22,515 nucleotides of DNA, from assembly GCA_947489175.1 (NCBI GenBank), contig CANLED010000006.1:1-22515 (forward strand). Direction: 5' to 3'. The DNA is from Chitinophagaceae bacterium. Lineage in GTDB: Bacteria; Bacteroidota; Bacteroidia; Chitinophagales; Chitinophagaceae. Made by a program: the position numbers and the translations under genes. Shown piece by piece: positions 7,820 to 14,919 of this stretch. The notes below the pieces were generated by a model, which worked only from the letters and a program-made list of their open reading frames with translations, was not told the DNA's origin and did not search any database. Each line of letters begins with the position of its first letter. Position 1 is the stretch's first letter.

Positions 7820-8545
7820 ATGATAATTCCTGTAAAGGTTCCTTTTACCGTTACTGCAGACATGACAAAATACGCAGGACCAGCATTTAACAGCAATCCT
7901 GATAGTGCATATTTGCAACAAAAAAAAGAGGAACTGGATACTTATGGTGATGAAATTTGCGCTACTTTGGGGGGTAGAGATGAACTTGTTCAGCAATTAG
8001 GCGATTATTGTGGTGTCAAAGAAAAAAAAGATATCAGTTCAATTGCAATGCAATTAGAGGAGGATGTAGCTATATTACATCAAGGTAAATTAGTGTCCAT
8101 TTGTTTTTGTTTTCCAAGTGGATTTGTTCCTAGATCAAAGTTGGGAATGATTTTTTTTGACATGCATTTGCCTGTTGCTGATGGAAACATCTTGAGGGCT
8201 GCCAGTGAAAAGGTAACCAAGCTTATATCACGAGAGGGATCAAGTTTTAGGCGTTATGTTTGGACGATAACATCACTGAGTGGTCTGAGTCAACATCCAG
8301 CTTATACCAGGCCGCAACCCCATTGTATCAGTGATTTATACTTCAGAACAGAAACACAGACAACAGTAGGTTTAGCCAATGAAATTTGTTTGTTTTTTGT
8401 GAAGGTGGAAATGAAACCTTTTGAAAGTATTTGGGATGATAATGACCAACGAAAACTGGTTTTAGAAAGCATCAATTCAATGAGTGAATCAGTCTTGGAT
8501 TATAAAAACTTGCATAAGGTAAAAGAAATTTTAAATAGGTCATAA
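7820..8545 (+). CDS. DUF3445 / haem-dependent oxidative N-demethylase-like protein
   Basis: Likely a cytoplasmic redox protein of the DUF3445 family, whose studied members bind haem and oxidatively demethylate amines. The 241 residues contain the family landmarks as I know them: an EEDVAILHQG segment at 80-89 (usually QEDxxLM), the CFPSGF motif at 97-102, DMHLPV at 114-119 with a His that is well placed as a haem ligand, and LYFRTETQT at 163-171, matching the family LRxERQTL box. There is no signal peptide. It is slightly shorter than the roughly 280-320 residues I recall for other members. It leads a same-strand run with the FG-GAP and phosphatase genes (gaps of 32 and 37 bases), although nothing links their functions. 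No ferredoxin or flavin partner subunit is nearby. The family call is from motif recollection. Confidence 0.75.
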   Translation: MIIPVKVPFTVTADMTKYAGPAFNSNPDSAYLQQKKEELDTYGDEICATLGGRDELVQQLGDYCGVKEKKDISSIAMQLEEDVAILHQGKLVSICFCFPSGFVPRSKLGMIFFDMHLPVADGNILRAASEKVTKLISREGSSFRRYVWTITSLSGLSQHPAYTRPQPHCISDLYFRTETQTTVGLANEICLFFVKVEMKPFESIWDDNDQRKLVLESINSMSESVLDYKNLHKVKEILNRS

Positions 8546-8577
8546 AACTTATCTCTCATTAGGAATTAAAATATTAC

Positions 8578-9717
8578 ATGAAAAAAAGTATTCAATTTAT
8601 TATATGTTTTATTGTTTTATTATCGACTTATTCAAGCTATGCTCAAATAAAATTTAGGCAGCAATTAATCGCATCAGAAAGTGCTGAATCAGTAGGCGTA
8701 TTTGATGTGAACAACGATCGTGTATTAGACATAGTCTCAGGTAGTTATTGGTATGCTGGACCATTGTTTTTAAAGCGCAGTTTAATTTCACAAGTAGTTC
8801 GTGTAAATGAATATTTTGATGATTTTTCAACCATACCTTTAGATGTAAACGGTGATGGACACATGGATTTTATTACTGGTGGATGGTTTGGTAAAAGCTT
8901 GCACTGGAAAGAAAACCCTGGAAATGGTGGTGAGTGGAAACAACATCTTATTGCTGAAACAGGAAACATTGAATGTACCAGGGCATGGGATGTTGATGGC
9001 GATGGTTATGAAGAAATTGTTCCCAATACACCCAATAGTCCATTGATTTATTATTCACTCAAACGAGATAAAAACAACAAAGCAACTGGCGAATTTTCTA
9101 CAACAAAAATAGCTGAAAAACAAGGTCATGGCTTAGGTTTTGGTGACATCAATGGCGATGGTCGTGGTGATTTTATTGTTTCAAATGGATGGTTAGAGGC
9201 CCCTGTTAATGGTTCAAATAAATTGTGGAAGCTACACAGCGATTTTAAGTTAACTGATGATGCTGGCGTTCCAATCATTGTTGCAGATGTTAACCAAGAC
9301 GGACTAAATGATTTAATCGTTGGACATGGTCATTCTTATGGACTTGATTGGTATGAACAAAGAAACGATGGTGAAAATAGTAAGTTTGTCAAGCATCCAA
9401 TCGATCCTTTTCATTCACAATATCATACCATGGAATGGGCAGACATTGACAACGATGGCAAAATGGAGTTAATTACGGGGAAGCGTTATCGTGCGCACAA
9501 TGACAATGATCCAGGTAGTAATGATCCTATGGAGCTTTGTTATTTTAAATGGAATGGAGAATCATTTACAAAAAATGTTATTTGCGCTGGCCCATTTGGA
9601 AAAGGAAAAGGAACAGGAATTTATTTTTCGATTGCAGATTTACATAACACTGGAAGAAAAGACATTATTGTTGCTGGAAAAGATGGTTTGTATGTTTTTT
9701 TTAATGAAGGTTTATAA
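8578..9717 (+). CDS. Secreted FG-GAP/VCBS-repeat beta-propeller protein
   Basis: Exported 379-residue protein with a signal peptide ending near YAQ (residue 23) and no further domain. I count about seven Asp-rich calcium-loop repeats of the DxNxDGxxDxI type, such as DVNNDRVLDIVSG, DVNGDGHMDFITG, DVDGDGYEEIV, DINGDGRGDFIV, DVNQDGLNDLIVG, DIDNDGKMELITG and a final degenerate DLHNTGRKDIIVAG. Seven repeats would close one complete propeller. The SGSYWYAGP and GGWFG segments recall the propeller half of aldos-2-ulose dehydratase-like proteins, but I see no separate catalytic domain. It may bind carbohydrate or act as a dehydratase or isomerase; I cannot choose. There is no type IX secretion C-terminal domain, so it is probably periplasmic. 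It starts 32 bases after the DUF3445 stop. Confidence 0.83.
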   Translation: MKKSIQFIICFIVLLSTYSSYAQIKFRQQLIASESAESVGVFDVNNDRVLDIVSGSYWYAGPLFLKRSLISQVVRVNEYFDDFSTIPLDVNGDGHMDFITGGWFGKSLHWKENPGNGGEWKQHLIAETGNIECTRAWDVDGDGYEEIVPNTPNSPLIYYSLKRDKNNKATGEFSTTKIAEKQGHGLGFGDINGDGRGDFIVSNGWLEAPVNGSNKLWKLHSDFKLTDDAGVPIIVADVNQDGLNDLIVGHGHSYGLDWYEQRNDGENSKFVKHPIDPFHSQYHTMEWADIDNDGKMELITGKRYRAHNDNDPGSNDPMELCYFKWNGESFTKNVICAGPFGKGKGTGIYFSIADLHNTGRKDIIVAGKDGLYVFFNEGL

Positions 9718-9754
9718 TCCGAAAATCAAGTTTAAACGAGCATAAAATTTAAAC

Positions 9755-10453
9755 ATGTCAAGAATATTTTGTGTTGGTGATATACATGGATGCCCAAATA
9801 CACTTGAAGATTTGTTAACGAATAAAATTGGCTTATTAAAAACAGATAAGATTGTTTTTTTAGGCGACTATATAGACAGAGGTCCTGATAGCAAAGGGGT
9901 AGTTGATTTAATAATGGATTTGTATAAGAAGGAATATGAGGTTACATGCTTGTTGGGAAATCATGAAGAGTTGTTTATTGAAAGTGACAATGATGATGAA
10001 ATATTTGCATTTTGGGTTAAACGATGTGGAGGTTTAAAAACGCTTTCCAGCTTCAATGTTGCTTCATTTGAAGAACTAAATCAAGATTATAAATATTTCT
10101 TCAAAACGTTGCTGCATTATAAAATTGTCAATAAAAAATACATAGCGGTACATGCAGGATTGAATTTCAATAACACAGATATTTTTGAAGATAAATATGC
10201 AATGTTGTGGGAAAGAAATACTCATATAGATGAATCTTTATTGTTGGATAAATTTATCATACATGGACATACGCCTCAAAAAATTGAGAGAACTATGGAG
10301 CAATTGAATCAAATAGTAAATAATAGGATTGTAAATATTGACAACGGTTGTGTGTTCAGAAATGATGAAGAATTAGGCATGTTAACAGCACTTGAATTAG
10401 GTACTTGGAAAATGTATTCATCACGAAATGTAGATTATTTAAACATGCAGTAA
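9755..10453 (+). CDS. PPP-family serine/threonine-type metallophosphatase
   Basis: Cytoplasmic calcineurin-like phosphoesterase of the bacterial PrpA/ApaH-like group. The five metal and phosphate motifs are all present in 232 residues: GDIHG at 8-12, GDYIDRG at 37-43, GNHE at 68-71, VHAGLN at 132-137 and HGHTP at 160-164, with the NIDNGCV finish typical of the family. Metal ligands would be Asp9, His11, Asp38, Asn69, His133 and His162. It could dephosphorylate phosphoproteins or cleave dinucleoside polyphosphates; motifs alone do not separate these. It starts 37 bases after the propeller gene and is the last gene of the run. No kinase of the Hanks type is next to it. Confidence 0.92.
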   Translation: MSRIFCVGDIHGCPNTLEDLLTNKIGLLKTDKIVFLGDYIDRGPDSKGVVDLIMDLYKKEYEVTCLLGNHEELFIESDNDDEIFAFWVKRCGGLKTLSSFNVASFEELNQDYKYFFKTLLHYKIVNKKYIAVHAGLNFNNTDIFEDKYAMLWERNTHIDESLLLDKFIIHGHTPQKIERTMEQLNQIVNNRIVNIDNGCVFRNDEELGMLTALELGTWKMYSSRNVDYLNMQ

Positions 10454-10531
10454 ATCTAATTATGAACAAATGATGATCGTTTCATTTCATAAGCAGATGT
10501 CTAAAATCATATGAGATACTTGCTAAATCAG

Positions 10532-10562
10532 CAATAAGTTTCCAGTTAAACAAGGAAATCAT
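10532..10562 (+). repeat. Copy A of a 31-base motif shared with 14624-14654
   Basis: CAATAAGTTTCCAGTT followed by AAACAAGGAAATCAT. It matches 26 of 31 positions of the copy near the response-regulator gene without gaps. One copy lies upstream of each partner of the sensor/regulator pair, so a shared regulatory site is conceivable; chance similarity in A/T-rich DNA is also possible. Confidence 0.4.
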
Positions 10563-10725
10563 GGCGAAAGATTCAAACAGCATGATAAAACACAAAAACC
10601 GTTTTGTTTTGAGAAAATTTGGAATCTCTTCAATAAAGTAGTTTTTTCTTAGCTTTAGGTAATAAACGATTGATTTTGCCTTAGCGCTTTATATGATAAG
10701 TTGAACCATGTTACGCCATTTTAAT

Positions 10726-10833
10726 ATGAAAAAAATATTCATACTTTCTAAAATAGCCTTTACGGTTATTGTATTGTTATGTTGCACTAAGACTCAATCT
10801 CAGGGAAACGCTTGGACAGGTAATAAAAATTGA
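10726..10833 (+). CDS. Possible small secreted peptide or N-terminal gene remnant
   Basis: A 35-codon frame starting MKKIFILSKIAFTVIVLLCC, a plausible export signal with two adjacent cysteines at 19-20, followed by a short polar tail ending in GNKN. The lipobox is not canonical because the residue before the second Cys is Cys. It stops soon after the signal, which looks more like the surviving 5' end of a disrupted lipoprotein gene than a finished protein. I found no matching continuation in another frame before 10984. Confidence 0.25.
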   Translation: MKKIFILSKIAFTVIVLLCCTKTQSQGNAWTGNKN

Positions 10834-10983
10834 TCGTTTGGTTAAGTTTTGATGGAATAAATTTAAGTATGGTGGTGTTTTTTTGTGATTGGGTTTATTA
10901 ACTGAAGGTGTAAATATGAAAATTCAATTTAGTTTTTCATACTTTTATGTATATTTTCACTCGCAAGTGCATAAAAATTTCTC

Positions 10984-13869
10984 ATGAAAAATTTTTTGTT
11001 ACTCTTTGTGATGTGTTTAATGATTTTTGGCCTCTTTGCATTGCCTAAAGCCAACTACCAGGTAGCAAAAATTGATGATACAAACGGATTGCCTGATAAA
11101 AATGTTAACGATTTCATCTTTGATAAGTTTGGTTTTTTATGGGTCACTACTGATGGGAATATCGTACGCTATGCGAATAAGAATTCAGTCATTTTCAATC
11201 ATCACACAAATCCCAAAATCAATTCTGATAATTTTCGTGAGCTGCTTTTGATTGATTCTTCCATTTGGACTTTCTCTGGTCGAGATTTATATGGTATTGA
11301 TATTGTTAATATGGATCTAGAGCAAAAAAGTCTTGATCGAAAATATGGAAGTATAACGTCATTTATTCTATGCCCGGATGCTGTCTCCTTAATGATTTCA
11401 ACAGACAATGGATACCTTTTGAAATACAATACCCAACAAAAGGTGCTTCAGCAAATCTATTTTTTCAAAGAACAAATTTTAAAAATAAAATTTTTCAATA
11501 ATAATAATATTTTTCTTTTTTTGCGAGGCAGCCATCAAATAGTTGGTTTTGATCTAAACCTGGGAAGGAAATTAAACTCATCATATAACCTATATGTGAA
11601 CCTTTGGTCGCATTTTGAAAAATTAGAGAACCTTGGATACTGTTTTATAGCTGGGAAGACCTTATTGAAACTGAATCTCCAAAAGGATATGTATGATTCA
11701 TTATATACTTTTCCTTTTGAACTCAGGGATGTTAAAGCAAGAGATGGGAAACTATACTTGCTATCTGCAAAAAATCAAGTATTTGAAAAAGATATAAAAA
11801 CTGGTATTACTGAATTGATTTATGATGGCGGTGTGAATGAGATCAAATTTTTAAAATTTGACTTGCGTGGCATCTTGTATTTGGTATCTTGGAATGGCCT
11901 CATTATTCTGAAAAAAAAGCAACCATTTGAAGCGTTGATGGAATATGAAACAACGCCTGTTCAAAAAGTACGCCGTGGTATTATTGAAGATACAGTACAT
12001 AAACGCTTGTTCTTCCTTACGTACAATGGCATTTATGTGTATAATCAGCAGACGAAAAAGTACGAATCCTACATTACTGAAATTGCCAATGCATACAATG
12101 CATGCCTTGACAAAACACATATGTATGTTGCTACGGAGGGTGCTGGTGTATTCAGTATTCGACTGTCTGATTTAAAAGTTGAACAATTGTATTCATACAA
12201 GGATAATGGTGAAAATGATGTTTCTATTCATAAATGGAATGATGAAAATATATTGTTGGGATGGTACAAGGGATTGAAATTGCTAAACCTTAAAACACGA
12301 AAGTTACAGCGCGTAGAACTTATTTACAAAGGGCGGATTTATGATGATATGTTTGTTAGCACGATTCTCCAACGAAATACAAATGAATGGTGGATTGCAA
12401 CCAGTAGAGGTATATTTGTATTGAATAAAGATTTGAAAGTCACCAGGCGTTATGCTTCAAATGAATCTGCTGAAAACAAAATTTCACATGACAATATCAA
12501 TACGATCTATTTTAAAAATAACGGCTGTTTAGCAGGGTTGGCAGACGATCTTGTTTTTATACCCTTTGATCATGGAAACACAGAATCTTTGTTGTACGAG
12601 AAAAATTTTCAGGTAAATAAAATCATAGGCATATTGGAAGATAAGCTTGGTAGGATTTGGCTCTCTTCATACAATGGGTTATTCTGTATGGATTTGAAAA
12701 CACATACCATCAATGCATATCATGCGCCGGATTATTTTCAATTTGATGAATTCAATAAATCATCATTGTTGCGAGCAGAATCTGGCAAAATGCTTTTTGG
12801 AACTGTATCTGAATATTTTAGTTTTGATCCTTTAGACTATCAATCAAATTCCCTGATCTACAAACTGAATGTAAATACAATTAAAGCAGTTGATAATGAT
12901 AGGGTGAAAATTGTATATAATTTCATAGAAGGCGGTATGTTTGAATTGCCTTCGGCCACTAGTAGCCTCAGCGTTTCATTTGTATTTCAAAATCAATTCA
13001 AACCAGAGGCTGTTAGGTTTTATTATAAGCTTGAAGGCTTAACTGACAAATGGGTATCTCTTGAAAATTTAGCAATATTACAATTATTCTCACTACCAAG
13101 TGGCACATGGAAGTTGGCTTTTAAAGCCGTGAACACATTTGACATGTCTTCTGCAGAGACTTATGTGATGATTTCAGTGCCTACTATTTTCTACAAAACG
13201 ATCTGGTTTTCCGCTTTAATTATTTTGTTGTTAATTTTAATCGGGTATGCAATTTATCTGAATCGAATAAATAATTTTAAGAAATTACTTCTTTTCAGGA
13301 AAGAGATCTCCAATGAACTGCATGATTCGGTGGGTACCGCAGTTACCAAATCTATTTTAGTTGCTCAATCCATTCAAAGGGAAACGGGATCTGTAGACAT
13401 TAGACTTCAACAAATAATTGATTACAGCAAGCAGGTAAATTCCAGTTTTCGAGATGTTTTATGGAGCCTTGAACAATCCAATGACCAAATTTTGAATTTG
13501 TTTGATCGCATCAATGAAATAGCAAATACAGCAGTTGAAAATACACCTTTTGAATTTGTGATGAAACGTCATGAAGTGAATGAAAATTATACGCTCACAA
13601 CCCGTCAAAAAAGGGAATTATTAATGGTGACCCGTGAGGCTATCCATAATGTGCTTAAACATTCAAATGGAAATACAATTGTTTTTGAATTCAAAACATT
13701 GGCCGAAAAATTGAATCTTCACATCAGCGATAATGGAAAAAATGAAAATGAGGACCTTCGGTTCAGTGGAATGGGCTTGGAAAGCATTAAAATGCGCGTC
13801 AGCAAAATAGGAGGAAAAGTTTCATTCAAAAAAAGAAAGGATGGTTTTGATATTGATATCAATGTTTAA
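10984..13869 (+). CDS. Propeller-type sensor histidine kinase (NarL/LuxR-family partner)
   Basis: Membrane sensor kinase of 961 residues. A signal peptide (about 1-20) is followed by a long periplasmic region with two-component-propeller repeats (for example FDKFGFLWVTTDGNIVRY near 40 and EDKLGRIWLSSYNGLF near 550), then a Y_Y_Y-like sandwich (about 650-725), one membrane helix (about 738-758) and a cytoplasmic HisKA_3-type kinase. His780 in NELHDSVGT is the phosphorylation site; the ATPase has its N box at REAIHNVLKHSN (Asn889) and a G box at SGMGLESIKMR (Gly929 region). This H-box type pairs with NarL/FixJ regulators, and one is encoded convergently only 17 bases beyond its stop. Many propeller repeats are poorly conserved, as is usual. 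The ligand is unknown. The ATG at 10984 is favoured because it begins the signal peptide. Confidence 0.92.
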   Translation: MKNFLLLFVMCLMIFGLFALPKANYQVAKIDDTNGLPDKNVNDFIFDKFGFLWVTTDGNIVRYANKNSVIFNHHTNPKINSDNFRELLLIDSSIWTFSGRDLYGIDIVNMDLEQKSLDRKYGSITSFILCPDAVSLMISTDNGYLLKYNTQQKVLQQIYFFKEQILKIKFFNNNNIFLFLRGSHQIVGFDLNLGRKLNSSYNLYVNLWSHFEKLENLGYCFIAGKTLLKLNLQKDMYDSLYTFPFELRDVKARDGKLYLLSAKNQVFEKDIKTGITELIYDGGVNEIKFLKFDLRGILYLVSWNGLIILKKKQPFEALMEYETTPVQKVRRGIIEDTVHKRLFFLTYNGIYVYNQQTKKYESYITEIANAYNACLDKTHMYVATEGAGVFSIRLSDLKVEQLYSYKDNGENDVSIHKWNDENILLGWYKGLKLLNLKTRKLQRVELIYKGRIYDDMFVSTILQRNTNEWWIATSRGIFVLNKDLKVTRRYASNESAENKISHDNINTIYFKNNGCLAGLADDLVFIPFDHGNTESLLYEKNFQVNKIIGILEDKLGRIWLSSYNGLFCMDLKTHTINAYHAPDYFQFDEFNKSSLLRAESGKMLFGTVSEYFSFDPLDYQSNSLIYKLNVNTIKAVDNDRVKIVYNFIEGGMFELPSATSSLSVSFVFQNQFKPEAVRFYYKLEGLTDKWVSLENLAILQLFSLPSGTWKLAFKAVNTFDMSSAETYVMISVPTIFYKTIWFSALIILLLILIGYAIYLNRINNFKKLLLFRKEISNELHDSVGTAVTKSILVAQSIQRETGSVDIRLQQIIDYSKQVNSSFRDVLWSLEQSNDQILNLFDRINEIANTAVENTPFEFVMKRHEVNENYTLTTRQKRELLMVTREAIHNVLKHSNGNTIVFEFKTLAEKLNLHISDNGKNENEDLRFSGMGLESIKMRVSKIGGKVSFKKRKDGFDIDINV

Positions 13870-13886
13870 TCCCACCCTTTGATTCA

Positions 13887-14534
13887 TTATGAGAAGAATT
13901 TGTGCATCAATTGCGCTTTGCTGTTGATTTCTAGTTTCTTGTATACGTTTTTGATGTGCTTCCTTACGGTATCAATAGAAATAGTAAGTTTGTCTGCAAG
14001 CAGTTTATAACTCAGTCCTTCGGTAATTCCATGAACAATTTCTATCTCTCTCGGTGTGAGTTTTTCTTCAAGTTTTCTTTTCGGGTGAAAATATTCTGCT
14101 ACTTTTCTTGCTATGGAAGGACTCATGATCCCTTTGCCATCAGCAACATCTGCAATGGCTTTTAACAGCGATTCTGTAGAGAAATCTTTTGTAAGATATC
14201 CTACTGCACCTTCGCAGAGTGACTGAAAAATGCTTTCATTGTCATCCATAACGCTGAACATGATAATTCCTGCATCAGGCCATAATTCCTTGATATGTTT
14301 TATACCTTGGATACCCGATTTGCCTGGCAATACAATGTCTAACAAGATGACATTGGGCTTGATGAATTCACCTTTTCCAACTTTGTTGATATCTTCAATA
14401 CTGCCAAAGCTTCCAACAACCATCATTTCCGGCTGAATATTCAGCAACGTGTTTAATGAGTTGCAGATAACCTTATCATCTTCTATAATTACAATATTTA
14501 TCACTTTATAATATTTAATGTATGATGACGGCAT
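13887..14534 (-). CDS. NarL/FixJ-family response regulator
   Basis: Transcription regulator of up to 215 residues, very likely the target of the convergent sensor kinase. The receiver domain has the acidic pocket EDD at 18-20, phospho-acceptor Asp66 in ILLDIVLPG, Ser94 and Lys116 in YLTKDF. A LuxR-type helix-turn-helix occupies about 157-213, with LTPREIEIVHGITEGLSYK and the recognition helix region SIDTVRKHIKNVYKKL. The annotated ATG at 14534 adds ten residues before the usual start; a GTG at 14504 would give the standard beginning V/M-INIVIIEDD and is a good alternative. Convergent rather than tandem placement with its kinase means separate promoters. No DNA target can be read from the sequence. 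Confidence 0.93.
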   Translation of the reverse strand: MPSSYIKYYKVINIVIIEDDKVICNSLNTLLNIQPEMMVVGSFGSIEDINKVGKGEFIKPNVILLDIVLPGKSGIQGIKHIKELWPDAGIIMFSVMDDNESIFQSLCEGAVGYLTKDFSTESLLKAIADVADGKGIMSPSIARKVAEYFHPKRKLEEKLTPREIEIVHGITEGLSYKLLADKLTISIDTVRKHIKNVYKKLEINSKAQLMHKFFS

Positions 14535-14623
14535 CTATCAACTCAATCAACATAGAAGAAACAAGGTAGTACTTCCTTCCCCTATTTAAAAAAAAAACTA
14601 CAAAAGACTACATTATGATGTAC

Positions 14624-14654
14624 CAATAAGTTTCTAGTTGCACAAAAAAATCAT
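14624..14654 (+). repeat. Copy B of the 31-base motif shared with 10532-10562
   Basis: CAATAAGTTTCTAGTT followed by GCACAAAAAAATCAT; identical to copy A at 26 of 31 positions. It lies 90-120 bases upstream of the response-regulator start, in the opposite orientation to that gene. Confidence 0.4.
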
Positions 14655-14898
14655 CTTAAAAGGTTATAATGCAAAAAAATAGAAATATATTTCTAATGAA
14701 CACTGATAACATCGATAAGATTATACATCTTTAACAAATCAAGGTTACTTTAATAAGTACAGAATTGGATGCATAAGATTTTGTAAATTCTCGGAGATTT
14801 TAAACCGAAATAATTAAAATATAATTCAAAGAATTAAGTAGTAACTGTGAATGTTTAAAAATTAAATTTTGCAACGATTGATAACACTATTACACATG

Positions 14899-14913
14899 TC
14901 TCGCATGGCGAGA
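14899..14913 (-). terminator. Short hairpin after the hybrid sensor gene, weak terminator candidate
   Basis: TCTCGC and GCGAGA form a perfect six-base stem with a three-base loop six bases beyond the stop codon. There is no T-run on the minus-strand side, so it may be a transcript-end stabiliser rather than an intrinsic terminator. Confidence 0.25.
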
Positions 14914-14919
14914 ATCTAA

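Larger units (their letters stand above)
10454..10983. other. Gene-poor stretch between the phosphatase and the sensor kinase
   Basis: About 530 bases without a convincing full gene. It holds a weak A/T hairpin (CAAAA and TTTTG around 10592-10608) that might end the phosphatase transcript, a 26-codon reading frame at 10561-10641 preceded by AAGGAAATC, the 35-codon lipoprotein-like reading frame at 10726-10833, a 31-base motif (10532-10562) that recurs upstream of the response regulator, and the presumed promoter of the sensor kinase. Near 10949 TATATTTT partly resembles a -7 box. The stretch may be a decayed gene region. Confidence 0.5.
14535..14919. other. Intergenic region upstream of the response regulator and downstream of the hybrid sensor
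   Basis: About 385 very A/T-rich bases without a gene. On the minus strand it contains the promoter region of the response regulator; TACCTTGT near 14563-14570 is an imperfect -7 candidate. It also holds copy B of the 31-base motif at 14624-14654 and a short G/C-rich hairpin at 14899-14913 next to the end of the hybrid sensor gene. I see nothing else in it. Confidence 0.6.

Noticed and set aside
10561..10641. 26-codon frame preceded by AAGGAAATC
   Set aside because: Too short and without family, signal or conserved context; only noted within the intergenic description.
14581..14600. A-rich run near the response regulator considered as a poly-A repeat or phase-variation tract
   Set aside because: It is intergenic, interrupted, and typical of this A/T-rich background.
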